Of a stretch of 8,072 nt of DNA, positions 1 through 5,946 are shown in pieces. A program made the translations under genes and the position numbers. The notes beneath the pieces were generated by a model, which was not told the DNA's origin, ran no database searches, and worked only from the letters and a program-made list of their open reading frames with translations. How positions within the stretch are numbered: position 1 is the stretch's first letter; every line of letters begins with the position of its first letter. Source of the stretch: Acidimicrobiia bacterium (GTDB lineage Bacteria > Actinomycetota > Acidimicrobiia > Spongiisociales > UBA5794); assembly GCA_030599515.1 (NCBI GenBank), contig JAUVNV010000110.1, positions 1 to 8,072 of the forward strand, given 5' to 3'.

Positions 1-474
1 GAGTACACCGCGCTCGAACAGGAACTCGCCCAGACGAACCAGGCACTTGTTGAAGCCGGAACCCAACTGGCCGAGGTCACCACCGAGCGTGACGCGTTGA
101 TTGCCGAAGGAGCCGAGTCCGCTCGTGCGGAACTGCCGGCAGGTGCTGCTGAGGCGCTCGCCAGCTACAACGACGCGGTGCTCGCCGCTGATGGCGACGC
201 CATGCTCGGTTACGTGACCGATGAGTTCACGTTCCTCTCCTACGGCACGGATGTACAGGAGCGAGAATTCCGGGCCGACTGGGTCACTAAGTACTACGGG
301 AGTTTCAAGCTCGAAACGATCGGCGATCAGATGGTCGTGGGCGGCGCCGACTACATCGTATGCGAACCGGAACGGGTCACGACCCCCGCGTTGGCCGAGG
401 GTTTCTCAGTTATCAGGCTTGTCGAGTCCAACGGCGCCTGGCTCGTGGATGTCCACCGCTTCGTCGGCGAATAG
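1..474 (+). CDS. Coiled-coil plus SnoaL/NTF2-like domain protein (3' part)
   Basis: The frame is open from the first base of the window to a TAG at 472-474, giving 157 residues; the true start lies upstream. Residues 1 to about 45 are rich in Glu, Gln, Ala and Leu with a heptad-like pattern (for example ALEQELAQTNQALVEAGTQL), which suggests an amphipathic helix or coiled coil. Residues from about 48 to the end (ASYNDAVLAADGDAMLGYVT onward, then GTDVQEREFRADWV, ending NGAWLVDVHRFVGE) have the size and pattern of a SnoaL/DUF4440-type NTF2-like fold: an early helix pair, then strands with an aromatic-rich C-terminal sheet. Such domains serve as small-ligand binding or protein-association modules, and no catalytic set can be named. 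The helical part may continue upstream to a membrane anchor, which cannot be seen here. The domain call rests on pattern only. The gene converges on the lut operon and is probably unrelated to it. Confidence 0.72.
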   Translation, partial: EYTALEQELAQTNQALVEAGTQLAEVTTERDALIAEGAESARAELPAGAAEALASYNDAVLAADGDAMLGYVTDEFTFLSYGTDVQEREFRADWVTKYYGSFKLETIGDQMVVGGADYIVCEPERVTTPALAEGFSVIRLVESNGAWLVDVHRFVGE

Positions 475-493
475 CCCGACCGGCATCGGCATC

Positions 494-543
494 CGTTCTT
501 GCGTAGCTATCGGAAGACCGCCTCCACTATCTACGCAGGAACG
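494..543. terminator. 13-bp hairpin between convergent genes, covering the lutC stop
   Basis: CGTTCTTGCGTAG (494-506) pairs with CTACGCAGGAACG (531-543): 12 Watson-Crick pairs and one T-G pair, with a 24-nt loop. The loop holds a small CGG-AAGA-CCG hairpin (511-520). The stem sits 20 nt after the stop of the plus-strand gene, and its right arm contains the lutC stop (531-533) and last codons. The position fits a bidirectional terminator or 3'-end stabilising structure. Neither strand has a U-tract after the stem, so it is not a canonical intrinsic terminator. Confidence 0.45.
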
Positions 544-1193
544 AGGATGACGTGGAGTTCTCTTGGTCCGTGGACGCCGAGCGTGATCTTCTGCTCGATG
601 TCGGCGGTCCGGCTTGGCCCCGTGATGTAGACGACGTTGGCCGCGCCGGCAGCATCGCTCCCCGGCTCGGTGAGCCAGTGCATCGGGGACCGGAAGATCC
701 GATCCTCCGGCAGCAGAACGATGTGGATCAGCGGTATGAGAGAAGCCATCCGGGGGCGCCCCAGCCCGGAGCGAACGACGATCGAACCGGTCTCCGCGAA
801 GGCGGCCTCGGCTCCCGTGAGGCCGTATTTCACGTCGAAGTACCCCCGCTGATGATCGACCCTCCCGTCGGCCGAAGATGGGACGGTGCCATCGATGAGG
901 CCGCATCCGGCGTCGAGGAAGCGTTGTGAGGCGCCGGTGATCGGGAGTTCCCCGTCGTCCCATGCCAGCAGCGGACCGGGGCTGTACCGCTCGATGATGT
1001 GATCGATCGCAGCGAGTCCTTCACCGACGTGGAGTGTCCCCGAGACCGTCTCGAGGGCGTTGGCAAATCGTTCGACGAGATCGACGGGCGGGAGGTCCGG
1101 CACCAGCGGGCCCGGGTCGGTGTCAGAACCTTCGGGGAGTCTCGATAGATCGATGGCGGACCTCACCCGGGAGAGAAACGCTTCACGCTCCAT
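531..1193 (-). CDS. lutC: LutC-like LUD-domain protein, lactate utilization
   Basis: A protein of 220 residues, the usual length for LutC, with one LUD domain (formerly DUF162). LutC is the third component of the LutABC system that oxidises L-lactate to pyruvate in the cytoplasm; its own biochemical role is less clear than those of LutA and LutB. Visible family signatures are AEAAFAETGSIVV (128-140), RMASLIPLIHIVLLPEDRI (148-166), ITGPSRTADIEQKITLGVHG (190-209) and the closing PRELHVILVPA. Residues 1-50 are a less conserved helical lead. The ATG at 1191-1193 is preferred over upstream in-frame starts because the family begins here and GGAAGAAG lies just upstream. The start overlaps the end of lutB by 11 nt, so translation is probably coupled. 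The stop lies inside a hairpin arm. No key motif appears to be missing. Confidence 0.93.
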   Translation of the reverse strand: MEREAFLSRVRSAIDLSRLPEGSDTDPGPLVPDLPPVDLVERFANALETVSGTLHVGEGLAAIDHIIERYSPGPLLAWDDGELPITGASQRFLDAGCGLIDGTVPSSADGRVDHQRGYFDVKYGLTGAEAAFAETGSIVVRSGLGRPRMASLIPLIHIVLLPEDRIFRSPMHWLTEPGSDAAGAANVVYITGPSRTADIEQKITLGVHGPRELHVILVPA

Positions 1194-2583
1194 GGTTCTT
1201 CTTCCACCAGCGACGGAACGACTGTCGTGAAGGAGCAGGAAGATCCCGAACCGCGGTCCAGGCCTTCCCCGGTCCGGGGAGGCGAGTGAACCAGCCGCCC
1301 CGCTTCGCCTTGCCGGCCAGCGATGCCCCATCGACCGCTCCCCTCCACATCACCGGGCGTGTGGCGGTGAACTCGTACGCCTTCATGGCCGGGCCGAGCC
1401 AGGAGAAGGCGTCACCCTCGGCCGCCACCCGTTCGCGGAGGTTGACGAGCATTCGGGGGAGATCGATACGGGGCGGGCAGACCTCGAGGCAGGCGCCGCA
1501 CAGCGTGCAGGCGTACGGGAGCTGTTCCCGGCCGTCGAATCCGAAGAGGACCGGTGATAGGACCGCCCCGACCGGACCCGGGTAGATGTCGCCGTAGGCG
1601 TGACCGCCGACGCTGCGGTAGACGGGGCAGACGTTCAGGCAGGCGCCGCAGCGGATGCAAGCCAGCACCTCGGACACGTCGTCGTTGAGGACGGTCGACC
1701 TGCCGCTGTCCAGGATGACGACGTGGAGCTCATCCGGGCCATCGGGATCCCCCTGTTTGCGAGGGCCGGTGATGAGATTCGTGTAGGTCGTGAGCGACTG
1801 TCCGGTGGCGGAACGACCGAGGACTTCGAGCATGACGCCGACGTCCTCAAGGGTGGGCACGATGCGTTCCATCCCCATAACGGCGACGTGCACCCGTGGG
1901 GCGGTCGTCGTCAACCGGCCGTTGCCCTCGTTCGTGACGACGGCGATCGTGCCGGTGGAGGCCGCCGCGAAGTTGACGCCGGAGATGCCCATATCCGCTT
2001 CGAGGAAGATCCGGCGCAGATGCGTGCGAGCGATCTGGTTGAGTGCGGTCGGCTCTTCGGTGTAGGGAACGCCGAGCTCGTCGGCGAAGAGACGCCCGAC
2101 GTCCTGTCGTGTCCAGTGCAGGACCGGAGCGACGATGTGCGATGGCCGATCGTCGGCGAGCTGCACGATGAACTCGCCGAGGTCCGACTCGACGACCGTT
2201 CGCCCGTCGGCTTCGAGCACGGTGTTGAGTTCGATCTCCTCGGTCACCATCGACTTCACCTTGACGATGAGTTCGGCATCGGCAGTCTCGGCGACACCGC
2301 GAATGTAGTCGTTCGCTTCGGCGGCATCCGCGGCGAAGAAGACGTGTCCGCCGAGCGCCTCAATCGCGTCTGCGAACCGCGCGACGTACGTGTCGAGGTT
2401 GGCGAGCGTGTGGAGGCGGATCTCGCGGGCACGGTCCCGCATGGCGTCCATCGCCGGGTAGGCCACGACGGCCGCGGCACGCTTCTCTGTGAGGTGACGG
2501 GCCCCGTCTCCGACCGCCTTCGCCTTGTCGGAGCCGACCTCGGCCGCGCCTCGCTCGGCGAAGGTTGACGGTCGGGCGCTCAC
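1183..2583 (-). CDS. lutB: LutB-like iron-sulfur protein, lactate utilization
   Basis: A protein of 466 residues, typical for LutB (YkgF in E. coli), the iron-sulfur electron-transfer subunit of the L-lactate oxidation complex. The N-terminal two thirds (about 50-292) form a LUD domain: MGISGVNFAAASTGTIAVVT (198-217), APRVHVAVMGMERIVPTLED (228-247), LITGP (270-274) and ELHVVILD (285-292). Two 4Fe-4S motifs follow: C309-x2-C312-x2-C315-x3-C319-P and C359-x2-C362-x2-C365-x3-C369-P. After them comes the roughly 90-residue LutB C-terminal region, ending in basic and aromatic residues (RRWWKKNHGA). The frame stays open 31 codons further upstream into lutA, but the GTG at 2581-2583 is chosen: it overlaps the lutA stop as GTGA, GAGGA lies 6 nt upstream, and it gives the family length. 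It is the middle gene of the lut operon. All eight cluster cysteines are present. Confidence 0.95.
   Translation of the reverse strand: MSARPSTFAERGAAEVGSDKAKAVGDGARHLTEKRAAAVVAYPAMDAMRDRAREIRLHTLANLDTYVARFADAIEALGGHVFFAADAAEANDYIRGVAETADAELIVKVKSMVTEEIELNTVLEADGRTVVESDLGEFIVQLADDRPSHIVAPVLHWTRQDVGRLFADELGVPYTEEPTALNQIARTHLRRIFLEADMGISGVNFAAASTGTIAVVTNEGNGRLTTTAPRVHVAVMGMERIVPTLEDVGVMLEVLGRSATGQSLTTYTNLITGPRKQGDPDGPDELHVVILDSGRSTVLNDDVSEVLACIRCGACLNVCPVYRSVGGHAYGDIYPGPVGAVLSPVLFGFDGREQLPYACTLCGACLEVCPPRIDLPRMLVNLRERVAAEGDAFSWLGPAMKAYEFTATRPVMWRGAVDGASLAGKAKRGGWFTRLPGPGKAWTAVRDLPAPSRQSFRRWWKKNHGA
1198..1205 (-). promoter_or_regulatory. Ribosome binding site of lutC
   Basis: GGAAGAAG on the minus strand lies 4 nt before the ATG at 1193 (7 nt if only its GGAAG is counted). 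It is inside the 3' end of lutB. It supports this ATG over the in-frame starts further upstream. Confidence 0.6.
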
Positions 2584-3320
2584 GATTCGTCCTCGTCGGT
2601 GAGGATCTCGGCGATGTGGCGCACGTCGACCGGTGTCCCCCTCCTCCTCATCCCGCCGGCGAGATGCATGAGGCACGACATGTCGTAGCCGACGAGCGTC
2701 CCGGCTCCCGTCGCTTCAACGTGGTCGATCTTCGTGTCCATGAGCGCACCGGAGATCTCGGGCATCTCAACGGCGAAGAGACCACCGAAGCCGCAGCACT
2801 CATCGGCCGCTACGAGCGGCTTGCGCTCGACGCCGACCTGGTCGAGGACCCGTTCACCGTACCCGCCGAGACCGAGATGCCGCAGGCCGTGACAGGAGGG
2901 ATGGAACGTCACCGGGCCCGATGCAGACGAGGTGAGTTCGTCGACGCCCAGGTCGTCGACGACGAACTGGGTGAACTCGCGAACCCGCGCTCCAACCCGC
3001 CGCGCCGCGGCGGCCAGCTCCTCATCGTCACCGAGCAGACCGGCGTAGTGGTCGATGATCATGGCTGCACACGATCCGGAGGGCACGACGATAGGACCGT
3101 CGGTTGCGTCGAGCACCTTGACGGTGTGCGCTGCCATCGCCCGGGCTTCTTTGCGATGACCCGCGTTGAACGCCGGTTGGCCACAGCACGTCTGGTACTC
3201 GGGGAACTCGACGGCGACCCCCCGGCTCTCCAACACGTCGACGACCGCACGCCCGACCTGCGGGTAGAAGGCATCGACGATGCAGGTGACGAAGAGTTGT
3301 GCGGTTCCGGGGGCTTCCAC
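2580..3320 (-). CDS. lutA: LutA-like CCG-domain protein, L-lactate oxidation
   Basis: A protein of 246 residues, matching the usual length of LutA (YkgE in E. coli). It belongs to the cysteine-rich CCG-domain family, whose paired CCG modules bind an iron-sulfur centre and resemble the heterodisulfide reductase subunit; in LutABC it is a likely catalytic component for L-lactate to pyruvate. Repeat one is visible as C13, TCCGQPAFNAG (C45-C46-G47) and SGSC (C84). Repeat two is HPSCHG (C143), ECCGFGGLF (C175-C176-G177) and DMSC (C216). The start is uncertain because the frame is open far upstream across the control region and into glcD. The GTG at 3318-3320 gives a family-like N-terminus (QLFVTCIVDAFYP) and lies 8 nt after a TATCGT -10 box with no Shine-Dalgarno; a TTG at 3327-3329 is the alternative. 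The stop overlaps the lutB start. First gene of the operon. Confidence 0.93.
   Translation of the reverse strand: MEAPGTAQLFVTCIVDAFYPQVGRAVVDVLESRGVAVEFPEYQTCCGQPAFNAGHRKEARAMAAHTVKVLDATDGPIVVPSGSCAAMIIDHYAGLLGDDEELAAAARRVGARVREFTQFVVDDLGVDELTSSASGPVTFHPSCHGLRHLGLGGYGERVLDQVGVERKPLVAADECCGFGGLFAVEMPEISGALMDTKIDHVEATGAGTLVGYDMSCLMHLAGGMRRRGTPVDVRHIAEILTDEDES
2590..2594 (-). promoter_or_regulatory. Ribosome binding site of lutB
   Basis: GAGGA on the minus strand sits 6 nt before the GTG at 2583, inside the last codons of lutA. It fixes the lutB start, which shares GTGA with the lutA stop. Confidence 0.65.
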
Positions 3321-3328
3321 GCCGACCA

Positions 3329-3334
3329 ACGATA
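3329..3334 (-). promoter_or_regulatory. Candidate -10 box of the lut operon
   Basis: TATCGT (TANNNT pattern) on the minus strand ends 8 nt before the GTG chosen for lutA. There is no Shine-Dalgarno before that GTG and no clear -35 hexamer. The spacing would place the transcript start at or next to the start codon, as in the leaderless mRNAs common in Actinobacteria. The call rests on a six-base match and position only. Confidence 0.35.
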
Positions 3335-3360
3335 GGCGTTGTGAACTGTGGGCCGGCTGA

Positions 3361-3417
3361 GCACCTATGAACACAGGGCACCTATGCGCACCTACGAGCC
3401 CAGGGTTCGCAGGTGCG
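3361..3417. repeat. Cluster of four GCACCTNNG boxes in the divergent control region
   Basis: Three direct copies are present: GCACCTATG at 3361-3369 and again at 3378-3386, and GCACCTACG at 3388-3396. A fourth, inverted copy at 3408-3416 reads GCACCTGCG on the minus strand. Spacing between direct copies is 17 and then 10 nt, the latter close to one helical turn. They lie between lutA and glcD and outside both coding regions as called. Repeated short boxes in a divergent promoter suggest binding of one or more regulator dimers. Confidence 0.6.
3387..3417. promoter_or_regulatory. Candidate operator palindrome upstream of glcD
   Basis: CGCACCTACG (3387-3396) and CGCAGGTGCG (3408-3417) form an inverted repeat of 10-bp arms with one mismatch around an 11-nt spacer. 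The dyad centre at 3402 lies where a -35 element for glcD would be, and the right arm ends 7 nt before the candidate -10 box. A bound repressor here could block glcDEF; the flanking direct copies could extend control to lutABC. The sequence does not identify the regulator family. Confidence 0.45.
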
Positions 3418-3424
3418 TTGGGGG

Positions 3425-3430
3425 TACGAT
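3425..3430 (+). promoter_or_regulatory. Candidate -10 box of the glc operon
   Basis: TACGAT (TANNNT pattern) ends 6 nt before the ATG of glcD at 3437, placing a predicted transcript start at the ATG itself. No good Shine-Dalgarno precedes this ATG; the nearest purine run, GGGGG at 3420-3424, is 12 nt away. Together these suggest a leaderless mRNA. No convincing -35 hexamer is seen. Confidence 0.4.
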
Positions 3431-3436
3431 GATGGA

Positions 3437-4834
3437 ATGGATCTCGCTGCCCGGCTGATCGAACTTCTCGGCGCGACCAGGGTGCATACCCATCCGATCG
3501 ATCGACTGATCTACGCCAAGGACTCCGGTGTGAGCTCCGGTGACCCGGCGATCGTCGTGCTCCCCGAGACCACAGAAGAGGTTGCCGCGATCGTGCGGAT
3601 GGCCGCTGGTGCCGACATGCCGATTGTTGCCCGCGGTGCCGGTACCGGTCTGGCCGGTGGAGCGGTCCCCGCATCGGGGTCGGTGCTCGTGGTACTCACA
3701 CGGATGAACGCGATCTACGACGTCGACGAGATCGGGCGGACGGCATGGGTCGGGCCCGGCGTGATCAACCTGGATCTCTCGGATGCACTCGTGGACCAGG
3801 ACCTCCACTTCGCCCCCGACCCATCGTCGCAGCAGTCGTCGACGATCGGCGGGAACGTTGGGACGAACGCCGGTGGTCCGCACTGCCTCGCCGAGGGGTC
3901 GACGATCGCTCACGTCCTCGGTGTCGAGATCGTCACCGTCGACGGCGACATCATGGTTCTTGGCGGCGCCGCTCCGGACCCTCCCGGATACGACTTGCGG
4001 GGTCTGATCGTGGGATCGGAAGGCACGCTCGGGATCGTCACTCGAGTTCTCGTCCGACTCACCGAGAACCCGCCCGACGTCGTAACCATGCTCATCTCGT
4101 TCGACGGCATCGGCGACGCGGCGCGCACGGTATCGGACATCATTGGAAGCGGTCTCGTCCCCGCAGCTCTCGAGATGATGGATGGCCCGATGATCGAGGC
4201 GGTCGAGAACTTCGTTCATGCAGGTCTTCCGGTCGGAGCCGGAGCGGTGTTGCTCGCCGAGGTCGTTGGGCACCCGGCGGGCATCGCCGCCGAGGCTGAC
4301 CTGATCAGGGAGATCGCCGTGGCCAATGCCGCGACGGACATCCGCACGGCAACAGATGAAGACGAGCGTGCGTTGCTGTGGAAGGGGCGCAAGTCGGCGT
4401 TCGGCGCCGTTGCGCAGGCCGCTCCCGACTACTACCTCAACGATACGGTCGTGCCGCGTACGCGGTTCGTCGAGGTCCTCGACGAGATCTGCGCCATCGC
4501 CGACCGCTACGACCTTCGACTCCTCAACGTGTTTCATGCCGGCGACGGGAACTTCCATCCGCTGATCTCATTCGACGCTTCCGAACAGGGCATGTCCGAG
4601 AAGGTCGTGGCGGCATCGCACGAGATGGTCCATGCCGCGATTGCAGCAGGTGGGACGCTCAGTGGCGAGCACGGGATCGGGATCGAGAAACGGGATCTCA
4701 TGTCTCGAGTATTCAGCGTCGACGATCTCGACGCCCAGGCGAGAGTCCGGGAGGCCTTCGACCCGGAGGGTCTTCTCAATCCGGGGAAGATCCTCCCCGA
4801 GGGCTCCCGCTGCTTCGATCGGCCGGCGACATGA
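3437..4834 (+). CDS. glcD: Glycolate/D-lactate oxidase FAD-binding subunit GlcD
   Basis: A protein of 465 residues in the GlcD/D-lactate dehydrogenase branch of the vanillyl-alcohol oxidase (FAD_binding_4) superfamily. It would oxidise glycolate to glyoxylate, or D-lactate to pyruvate, with FAD, working with GlcE and GlcF. The FAD-binding domain covers about 35-215: PIVARGAGTGLAGGAVP (62-78), FAPDPSSQQSSTIGGNVGTN (125-144) and YDLRGLIVGSEGTLGIVTR (185-203). The C-terminal FAD-oxidase domain carries FHAGDGNFHP (366-375), the GEHGIG signature (410-415) and LNPGK (447-451). The ATG at 3437 is chosen because family homology begins at once (MDLAARLIELLG); an in-frame GTG at 3413 lies inside the operator palindrome. 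The stop overlaps glcE as ATGA. The substrate cannot be settled from the sequence; the three-gene glcDEF order favours glycolate. Confidence 0.93.
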   Translation: MDLAARLIELLGATRVHTHPIDRLIYAKDSGVSSGDPAIVVLPETTEEVAAIVRMAAGADMPIVARGAGTGLAGGAVPASGSVLVVLTRMNAIYDVDEIGRTAWVGPGVINLDLSDALVDQDLHFAPDPSSQQSSTIGGNVGTNAGGPHCLAEGSTIAHVLGVEIVTVDGDIMVLGGAAPDPPGYDLRGLIVGSEGTLGIVTRVLVRLTENPPDVVTMLISFDGIGDAARTVSDIIGSGLVPAALEMMDGPMIEAVENFVHAGLPVGAGAVLLAEVVGHPAGIAAEADLIREIAVANAATDIRTATDEDERALLWKGRKSAFGAVAQAAPDYYLNDTVVPRTRFVEVLDEICAIADRYDLRLLNVFHAGDGNFHPLISFDASEQGMSEKVVAASHEMVHAAIAAGGTLSGEHGIGIEKRDLMSRVFSVDDLDAQARVREAFDPEGLLNPGKILPEGSRCFDRPAT

Positions 4835-5946
4835 CAACGCTGCGTTCGGTGACCCGGGAACTCTTCGAGCGGATGCGCGATGAGACGGTCGAGATCGACG
4901 CGGAGTTCGTGGTTGCGCCATCGTCGCTCGAGGAAGCGGCAGCCGTTCTCGCGGCGGCCTCCGCAGCCGCCATTCCCGTCTCGTTCTATGGAGCGGGTAC
5001 CCGCCGGGACGACGGTGGCACCGCCCCGGCGGACGTGGTCGTGACGTCGAACCGACTCAACCGGATCGTCGACTGGAAACCCGACGACCTCACCGTCACC
5101 GTCGAAGCGGGCGTTGCGATCGAGACACTCGAGAGCGAGATCGTTGCCCGTCGCCAGACGGCGGTGCTCCCGGAGACCGCAGTCGGGGCGACCATCGGCG
5201 GAGTGATCGCTGCGGGGATCTCCGGATATCGACGACTCCGCTATGGACCGACCCGAGACCGGGTCCTCCAGGTGCGAGTAGCGACCGGCTACGGCAAGGT
5301 CGTGTCCGGCGGAAGCCCCGTCGTGAAGTCGTCCACCGGATACGGTCTCCCTCGCCTGTTCACCGGATCCCTCGGCAGCCTCGGGATGATCGGTACGGTG
5401 ACCCTGAAGCTGTGGTCTCAGCCACTCACCGCGGCGACGGTTGAGATCGGAGATGCTGCGGCCGCGCTCCAGGGCATCTATCGACCGCTCGCCGTTCTCG
5501 AAACCTCCGAAGGGTCGTTCGTCTATCTCGGTGGTGCCGAGAGTCAGATCGCATCACAGGTACGCCGCGTCGGCGGTGATCCCCATCCCGGGTTGATCTG
5601 GCCCGAGCCGATCACGGGTCCACTCCGGATCGAGTTCCGGGTGTCGGCACCCTTTGTGCCGGCGGCCATCGAAAGGGCGAAGCATCTCGGGGCCTCACGC
5701 TGGATCGCCGAGCACGGAATCGGTCGGGTTGAAGCAGGCCTGGATGACGTCGACGCCGAAGACTTCGCCGCGGCTCGAACCTGGGCCGAATCGACCGGAG
5801 GGGTGCTCGTCGTTACGGCCGACGCGGGCACCGGCATCGACCGGTGGGGAACGCCTCCGGCCTCCATCGAGATCCAACGACGGATCAAAGCCGTGTTCGA
5901 TCCTGCAGGGATCTGTAACCCGGGCATCATGCCGGGGGGCATGTGA
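4831..5946 (+). CDS. glcE: Glycolate oxidase FAD-binding subunit GlcE
   Basis: A protein of 371 residues, close to E. coli GlcE. It is a second, shorter FAD_binding_4 protein that partners GlcD. The FAD-binding part shows VVAPSSLEEAAAVLAAASAA (27-46), PVSFYGAGTRRDDGG (49-63), ETAVGATIGGVIAAGISGYR (115-134), RYGPTRDRVLQV (137-148) and KSSTGYGLPRLFTGSLGSLG (166-185). The C-terminus ends with a short oxidase-type tail, IKAVFDPAGICNPG, where the usual Leu before NPG is Cys. The long GEHGIG-type catalytic region of GlcD is reduced, as expected for GlcE. The ATG at 4831-4833 overlaps the glcD stop (ATGA). No clear Shine-Dalgarno is seen, so translation is probably coupled to glcD. The frame is open upstream to 4378 but that part is a shadow of glcD. 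The 3' end abuts glcF. Confidence 0.9.
   Translation: MTTLRSVTRELFERMRDETVEIDAEFVVAPSSLEEAAAVLAAASAAAIPVSFYGAGTRRDDGGTAPADVVVTSNRLNRIVDWKPDDLTVTVEAGVAIETLESEIVARRQTAVLPETAVGATIGGVIAAGISGYRRLRYGPTRDRVLQVRVATGYGKVVSGGSPVVKSSTGYGLPRLFTGSLGSLGMIGTVTLKLWSQPLTAATVEIGDAAAALQGIYRPLAVLETSEGSFVYLGGAESQIASQVRRVGGDPHPGLIWPEPITGPLRIEFRVSAPFVPAAIERAKHLGASRWIAEHGIGRVEAGLDDVDAEDFAAARTWAESTGGVLVVTADAGTGIDRWGTPPASIEIQRRIKAVFDPAGICNPGIMPGGM
5934..5939 (+). promoter_or_regulatory. Purine-rich ribosome binding site of glcF
   Basis: GGGGGG at 5934-5939 lies 6 nt before the ATG at 5946 and only 3 nt before the alternative GTG at 5943. It therefore favours the ATG, which shares one base with the glcE stop (TGATG). 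Confidence 0.45.

Noticed and set aside
1600..2568. Long plus-strand open frame opposite lutB (322 codons)
   Set aside because: It is exactly antisense to a clear LutB with both 4Fe-4S motifs. Its Asp/Gly/Arg/Val-rich translation is typical of the antisense frame of a GC-rich gene and shows no domain.
2584..2676. Longer lutB start 31 codons upstream
   Set aside because: The extension is Arg/His-rich shadow of the lutA 3' end, not LutB-like, whereas the GTG at 2583 has a ribosome site and a stop/start overlap.
2565..3335. Plus-strand open frame opposite lutA (256 codons)
   Set aside because: It is antisense to a well-conserved LutA with all CCG cysteines; its composition is low-complexity acidic/basic and no family features are visible.
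3413..3436. GTG at 3413 as the glcD start
   Set aside because: It adds eight unconserved residues, lacks a ribosome site and lies inside the operator palindrome. The ATG at 3437 gives a family-like N-terminus.
3321..3436. Riboswitch or attenuator ahead of lut or glc
   Set aside because: Both candidate -10 boxes lie within 8 nt of the start codons, leaving no leader for an RNA element; the symmetry here suits protein binding to DNA.
3392..4558. Minus-strand open frame opposite glcD (388 codons)
   Set aside because: It is the antisense shadow of GlcD and its His/Arg/Asp-rich translation has no recognisable domain.
4378..4830. Upstream extension of the glcE frame inside glcD
   Set aside because: The translation there is Arg-rich out-of-frame glcD sequence, and glcE-like sequence begins only at the ATG at 4831.
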